Source: Hydrogenophaga sp.
GTDB lineage: Bacteria; Pseudomonadota; Gammaproteobacteria; Burkholderiales; Burkholderiaceae
DNA length: 10,308 bases
Reading direction: 5' to 3'
Assembly: GCA_025458545.1 (NCBI GenBank)
Contig: JALOSH010000441.1
Span: 1-10,308, forward strand
The notes under the pieces were generated by a model, which saw only the letters and a program-made list of their open reading frames with translations, was not told the origin of the DNA and searched no databases. Position numbers and translations under genes: made by a program. Below, piece after piece: positions 7,234 to 10,308 of this stretch; within the stretch, counting starts at the first letter, position 1; each line of letters opens with the position of its first letter.

Positions 7234-7599
7234 ATGGAAGCGAAGCCATACCGCGTGATTCGAAACCACACCAGCGAGTTTCCTGAACCCATTGCCTTCG
7301 AAAAAGGCACGCGCCTTATCGTGGGTGAGCGATATGACGGGCCCGAGGGATGGGAAAACTGGGTGTTCTGTGAATCGCCTGGTCAAACAGGGGGCTGGGT
7401 TCCCGCACAGATCATCGAGATGGTCGCAGACAACACCGCCCACGCGCTTGAGGACTACACGGCAAGAGAGCTGAATGTGCTGGAAGGTGAGCTTCTGCTG
7501 GGCGAAAGGGTTCTGAACGGTTGGGTTTGGTGCAAAAAATCTGTTGGTGCGCAATCCGGCTGGGTGCCGCTTGAAAACCTGCAAGCGATGCAGCCGTGA
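7234..7599 (+). CDS. Small cytoplasmic protein with two SH3-like domains
   Basis: A 121-residue protein with no signal peptide, built from two SH3-like repeats. Repeat 1 (about 5-61) reads YRVIRNHTSEF ... FEKGTRLIVGERYDG ... ENWVFCES ... GGWVPAQIIE. Repeat 2 (about 68-117) reads HALEDYTARELNVLEGE ... LLGERVLNGWVWCKK ... SGWVPLENL. Repeat 2 carries an ALxDY motif, an acidic/Glu-Leu-Asn RT-loop-like stretch, a Trp pair and a G-W-V-P-x-x-x-[LI] ending, closely resembling eukaryotic SH3 domains (ALYDY ... GYIPSNYV). The start at 7234 has AAGGAA (7222-7227) at good spacing. It stands alone between non-coding gaps of about 180 and 240 bp. The role may be peptide binding or scaffolding; the partner is unknown. 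Confidence 0.8.
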   Translation: MEAKPYRVIRNHTSEFPEPIAFEKGTRLIVGERYDGPEGWENWVFCESPGQTGGWVPAQIIEMVADNTAHALEDYTARELNVLEGELLLGERVLNGWVWCKKSVGAQSGWVPLENLQAMQP

Positions 7600-7838
7600 A
7601 CGCCATGCGTTGGACACGAGCACAAGCCACTCGTTCGGGCCGCTGCGCTGCCAGCGCGGTGACCACTCCCTTCTGGACAGTTGGCCGCGCAGTGCCGTAA
7701 CCTGCATGGGCGTGAAGCATCGGGTCGGTGAGGTCCCAACCATTGGTGGAACCTCGACATGCCTGGCGCGCACACCGGCCCATGCATTGCAGGCGCCTTC
7801 AGTTTTTTCACCGTCGTTCAACCCACCAAGGAAAGAAG
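7600..7838. other. Non-coding gap, nothing recognised
   Basis: ORFs crossing this stretch on both strands have arginine-, serine- and cysteine-rich shadow compositions and no family resemblance. A short inverted repeat GCGCTG-C-CAGCGC (7645-7657) has no T-run. The end of the gap carries the ribosome site of the next gene. Confidence 0.5.
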
Positions 7839-8126
7839 ATGTTGATATCCAAAGCCAAGGTCCTCGGGACCTGTCTGGTCCTGAGCCTGTCCGCGTCCTT
7901 CGCTCAAGATTTCCCGGCCGACGCATCGGCACCGAGCGGTGAGGAAATCAAGAAATACATGGAAGCGGGGGTGCTGAGTGCAGCCCTGGCCGACGGGACC
8001 ACCTGGAGACTCGAATACAAGCCGAGCGGGCAGTTCTTCATCAACACCAGCCGGGGTTTCAACGCCGATGGAAGGTGGCAGGCAGAGGATGACAACGGTG
8101 AAATCGTGCAGTTCAAGCCGAAGTGA
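7839..8126 (+). CDS. Small secreted protein, unrecognised family
   Basis: A 95-residue protein with a Sec signal peptide (MLISKAKVLGTCLVLSLSASFA, cleavage after Ala22) and a mature part of about 73 residues. The mature part holds a predicted helix (GEEIKKYMEAGVLSAAL) and a beta-rich module (DGTTWRLEYKPSGQFFINTS ... GRWQAEDDNGEI). This T-W-x-x-x-Y-x-x-x-G ... G-x-W layout recalls small periplasmic DUF995-like domains, but the match is loose and the usual C-terminal cysteine-bearing strand is absent, so it may be truncated or a different family. The ATG at 7839 is set by AAGGAAAG just upstream; an in-frame start at 7728 would put non-protein-like residues before the signal peptide. Probably periplasmic; function unknown. 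Confidence 0.7.
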   Translation: MLISKAKVLGTCLVLSLSASFAQDFPADASAPSGEEIKKYMEAGVLSAALADGTTWRLEYKPSGQFFINTSRGFNADGRWQAEDDNGEIVQFKPK

Positions 8127-8186
8127 CTTCGCGCACACCGAACCCGGCAAGCGCCCGGCCCGAACGCTGGAACCGCGTCAGAACCC

Positions 8187-8486
8187 ATGCTGCTGCGCCG
8201 CTCGATCCCGCTGGCCTTGCTGATGTGTGCGCTGGTTTCGGGCTGCATGATCGTGCCGCAGACCACCGCCACCTACGACCCCGAATGCCGGGTGGTTGAG
8301 AAGCACATCAGCCTGGCGGCGCAGGAGGTGGCGGCGATCGGGATCTGCCGCAACAACTCGGAGTGCGCGGGCTTGCTGGCGTTCTACGGTGTGGCGGCGG
8401 CGGCTTCGGCCGTGGTGTCGGGCAGCATCGCCCTGGTGGGCAATGTGGCTTACTGGCTGGAGAAGCAGGGCCAGTGCCAGCGCTGA
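8187..8486 (+). CDS. Small lipoprotein, unrecognised
   Basis: A 99-residue protein starting with a lipoprotein signal (MLLRRSIPLALLMCALVSGC). The lipobox LVSG|C places the lipidated cysteine at residue 20. The mature part has cysteines at 34, 54, 60 and 97 and a hydrophobic Ala/Gly/Val-rich stretch at about 63-93 (GLLAFYGVAAAASAVVSG ...), long enough to cross a membrane or pack as a hydrophobic hairpin. The ribosome site before 8187 is weak. It lies 60 bp after the secreted-protein gene on the same strand and may share its transcript. It converges with the rhodanese gene 27 bp downstream. Envelope-located; function unknown. Confidence 0.7.
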   Translation: MLLRRSIPLALLMCALVSGCMIVPQTTATYDPECRVVEKHISLAAQEVAAIGICRNNSECAGLLAFYGVAAAASAVVSGSIALVGNVAYWLEKQGQCQR

Positions 8487-8492
8487 CGGGCG

Positions 8493-8514
8493 GCCGCCGG
8501 GCCCGCGCGGCTTT
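8493..8514 (+). terminator. Possible terminator between convergent genes
   Basis: GCCGC (8493-8497) pairs with GCGGC (8507-8511) around a G+C-rich loop and is followed by only TTT. It lies in the 27-bp gap between the lipoprotein gene and the convergent rhodanese gene. Weak. Confidence 0.25.
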
Positions 8515-8984
8515 CAGGAGGCGGGCAGGCCGAAGGGTTTGACCAGGGGCCAGCCGTTGCGGGCCCAGCCGCTCATGCCGCCGTGCACGTAGCGCACGTT
8601 GGTCCAGCCAGCTTCTTTGAGCGCTTTCACCACCTCGCTCGAACGGCTCTGGGTCTGGCAGATGATGAGCACCGGCTGGGCTGGGTCTTGGGGGATTTCG
8701 CGCAAGCGCTGTTTAAGTTGCGACGTGGGCAGCAGCAAGGCGCCGTTGGCCACGCCGGTGGCGTGTTCGTCGGCTTCGCGGATGTCGAACATCAGCGCCT
8801 GTTTGGCTTCAAACAGCTGGCGGGCTTCTTCCAGGCTGACGCGTTGCGGGTCGGGCGCGGCGGCGTCATCCGAGCAGGCGGGCAGCAGCGCCGTGCTGGC
8901 GCTCACCGCCAGCGCCATCAACACCAGCCGCCGCAGGGCCTGGCGGCGGGGCTGCGGGCCCGGCTGGCGGTGGCCTGTGGTCAT
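8514..8984 (-). CDS. Rhodanese-domain lipoprotein (sulfurtransferase-like)
   Basis: A 156-residue single-domain rhodanese with an N-terminal export signal that ends in a lipobox (LLPA|C37), so it is probably anchored in the envelope facing the periplasm. The domain runs from about residue 48 to 147. It shows SLEEARQLFEAKQALMFDIR, DEHATGVANGALLLP (CH2A-like motif), the active loop CQTQSRS with catalytic Cys109, and the terminal GGMSGWARNGWP. Rhodaneses carry a persulfide on this cysteine and move sulfur or reduce thiols. Its ATG overlaps the redoxin stop (ATGA), so it is the last gene of the redox operon. Beside an exported redoxin and a DsbD-like reductase it may hand sulfur or electrons among periplasmic thiols; this is inferred from context. 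The N-terminus before the hydrophobic core is longer than usual (about 20 residues with several arginines). Confidence 0.88.
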   Translation of the reverse strand: MTTGHRQPGPQPRRQALRRLVLMALAVSASTALLPACSDDAAAPDPQRVSLEEARQLFEAKQALMFDIREADEHATGVANGALLLPTSQLKQRLREIPQDPAQPVLIICQTQSRSSEVVKALKEAGWTNVRYVHGGMSGWARNGWPLVKPFGLPAS

Positions 8985-9661
8985 GCAGCGGCGTTTTTGT
9001 ATTTGATGCTGCAGCCGTAGGGCTGGCTGGTGGCCACGCTCACCGGTTTGCCGGCCAGCAGCTCGTTCAGGCCCTGGCGCACATAGTTGGTGGCTTTTTC
9101 AATGTCGGCCGCGCGGGCCGAGGGAATGCTGTCGATGGCCCCGGCGTACACCAGCACGCCTTGGGCGTTGACGATGTACATGTGGGGCGTGACGCGGGCG
9201 CTGAACAAGGCGCCGACCTTGCCGTCTTCGTCCATCAGCGTGGCGCTGGGGCTGGCGCCTTTGTCGGTCATCCAGCGGGCCAGCTGCGGCGGGCTGAGGT
9301 AGTCCGGGCTGTCGTCGCGGGTGGAGTTGATGGCGAGCCACACGACGCCGCGCTGGGTGAAGTCTTTCTGCAGCGCCTGGAAGTTGCCCTGGTAGTGCTT
9401 GCGCACGAAGGGACAGCCGGGGTTGAGCCATTCCAGCACCACCGGCTTGCCTTTGAACTGCGAGAGCTTCACCGGCTTGCCCGCGGTGTCGCTGAGGGTG
9501 AAATCGGGCGCGGGCTTGCCCACCGCGGTGGCGGCGTGCGCGCGGGTGCTGATGAGACCCAGGGGCAGGGCGAGCGCGCCGACACTGGCGGCACTGAGGC
9601 GGTGGAATGGGTGTGAAACGGGTTCGGATCGTGACCTGCGGTGCGGCTCAGAGCCGCGCAA
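8981..9661 (-). CDS. Exported redoxin / thioredoxin-like protein (AhpC-TSA superfamily)
   Basis: A thiol-redox protein of the peroxiredoxin/thioredoxin fold. An N-terminal hydrophobic leader ends at AHA|AT (about residue 43), so it is exported. The mature domain shows VGKPAPDFTLSDTAGKPVKL, the active site NPGCPFVRKHY with Cys83, LAINSTRDDSPDYL, TPHMYIVNAQG and a conserved terminal QPYGCSIKY with Cys217, which may be the resolving cysteine. There is no CXXC, as in other CPFVRKHY proteins. The start is uncertain: the only in-frame start is a TTG at 9661, overlapping the 3' end of the DsbD-like gene by 14 nt and without a clear ribosome site, and no ATG/GTG precedes the leader. Either it is translated by coupling from the upstream gene, or the true start has been lost. 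It overlaps the rhodanese start by 4 nt. The DsbD-like neighbour is the likely electron donor. Confidence 0.88.
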   Translation of the reverse strand: MRGSEPHRRSRSEPVSHPFHRLSAASVGALALPLGLISTRAHAATAVGKPAPDFTLSDTAGKPVKLSQFKGKPVVLEWLNPGCPFVRKHYQGNFQALQKDFTQRGVVWLAINSTRDDSPDYLSPPQLARWMTDKGASPSATLMDEDGKVGALFSARVTPHMYIVNAQGVLVYAGAIDSIPSARAADIEKATNYVRQGLNELLAGKPVSVATSQPYGCSIKYKNAAA

Positions 9662-10308
9662 TGGCCGAGCGCACTTCTTGCACGCTCAGGATTTCAGATA
9701 GCACCTGGGTGGGCTGCCCGGTCTTGTGGATGGCGTACACCGGCACGCCGTTGCGGCCCAGCGCGGCCAGCGCCTGCGTGACCAGCGGGTCGCGGCGCGT
9801 CCAGTCGGCGCGCAGCAGGGCCACGTTCTTGGCGGCCATGTCGGCCAGCAGGGTCACGCACCAGGCGGCGGTGAAGTCCACAAACACCGGGCGCCCTTCG
9901 GCCAGCAGCGCGGCCTCGCGTTCCGGGCTCCAGGCCTGCCAGCTCACGCCTTGCACGGCGGTGGCGACTTCGGGTGCGCTGGCGGTTTCCTGCAGACGGG
10001 TCACGTTCGGGCCCACTGCCCAGCCGAGCCAGACCAACCCTAGGGCCGCCACGCCGCCCAGCACCGCGCGACCTTTGCCGCGCAGGCCCAGCGCCCACAC
10101 CAGCAACGCCAGCACCACCAGCAGCATGAGCAGGGCGGCCGCGCCGTCGATGCCACTTTGCTGGCCCAGCACCCAGAGCAGCCAGACCACGGTGGCGAAC
10201 ATCGGGAACGCCATGAGCTGGCGGAAGGTGTTCATCCAGGCGCCGGGGCGCGGCAGCGCGCGCGCGATGGCGGGCCACCAGCTCGCCGCCAGATACGGCA
10301 GCGCCATG
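9648..10308 (-). CDS. DsbD/ScsB-like thiol:disulfide interchange protein, C-terminal part (5' end outside window)
   Basis: C-terminal 219 residues of a membrane electron carrier that passes reducing power from cytoplasmic thioredoxin to periplasmic thiol proteins. Visible are the last membrane segments of the DsbD-like core (about 29-48, AFPMFATVVWLLWVLG; 55-73; 84-98) and then a periplasmic thioredoxin domain (EGRPVFVDFTAAWCVT ... LLRADWTRRDP ... LGRNGVPVYAIH ... VLSEIL). The active site is abnormal: family members read WCVTCxxNK, but here WCVT is followed at once by LLADMAAKNVALL. The second cysteine and about 10-15 residues after it are missing in frame, at the junction near 9851/9852. As written the domain cannot form its disulfide, so this is either a sequence deletion or a disabled enzyme. 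The frame is open to the window edge; the ATG at 10307 is probably internal. It leads the redoxin and rhodanese genes in one operon. Confidence 0.88.
   Translation of the reverse strand, partial: MALPYLAASWWPAIARALPRPGAWMNTFRQLMAFPMFATVVWLLWVLGQQSGIDGAAALLMLLVVLALLVWALGLRGKGRAVLGGVAALGLVWLGWAVGPNVTRLQETASAPEVATAVQGVSWQAWSPEREAALLAEGRPVFVDFTAAWCVTLLADMAAKNVALLRADWTRRDPLVTQALAALGRNGVPVYAIHKTGQPTQVLSEILSVQEVRSAIARL

Noticed and set aside
7050..7615. Integron attC-like cores: GCCTAAC (7050-7056) and GTTGGAC (7609-7615) near gene ends
   Set aside because: Each 7-mer lacks its complementary partner and the intervening stem expected within about 60-150 bp, so a cassette array is not supported.
7060..7932. 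290-codon - strand ORF
   Set aside because: Antisense to the SH3 gene, Arg/Cys/Pro-rich and without motifs.

Overview
The window looks like a chromosomal segment of a high-G+C betaproteobacterium, probably Burkholderiales and most like Comamonadaceae (Hydrogenophaga/Acidovorax-type). I base this on recalled protein sequence style (KatG C-terminus, HemE, PriA, the DsbD-like/redoxin/rhodanese trio), the hemE-priA gene order and codon usage. No database search was run.

Layout. Positions 1-999 hold the C-terminal 332 codons of catalase-peroxidase katG, closed by a clear intrinsic terminator. Two small + strand genes follow, joined by an ATGA overlap: a stand-alone GAF protein and a receiver-like protein without a phospho-acceptor aspartate. 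Convergent to them on the - strand is priA (replication-restart helicase). Its conserved core is damaged by apparent deletions that scramble about 80 residues covering helicase motifs V and VI. Between priA and hemE (- strand) lies about 420 bp of unusual non-coding DNA. It holds two perfect TTATNCACA DnaA boxes in the same orientation, two GCTTC/GAAGC palindromes flanking one box, three copies of an AAGnCnTTgATTT-type repeat, and an A+T-rich stretch. This is the most interesting region, either a replication-origin-like element or a DnaA-controlled regulatory region.

Divergent from hemE is a secreted TPR-protein gene (5802-6271) broken by a frameshift. A 5' fragment of an IS110-family transposase gene abuts its stop codon on the opposite strand. 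From there to about 8.5 kb is an accessory-looking stretch, at first visibly less G+C-rich, of four small + strand genes, each with its own leader: an unrecognised protein, a tandem SH3-like protein, a small secreted protein and a small lipoprotein. The right end is a compact - strand operon running in from beyond the window: a DsbD/ScsB-like membrane thiol reductase (partial), an exported redoxin and a rhodanese lipoprotein. Together these suggest electron transfer from the membrane to periplasmic thiol enzymes.

A recurring oddity is small deletions inside otherwise well-conserved genes: priA twice and possibly a third time, the TPR gene, and an in-frame loss of the second cysteine of CXXC in the DsbD-like protein. 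So many in one window point to a sequence or assembly fault as much as to real decay, so functional conclusions about those genes should wait until the reads are checked.
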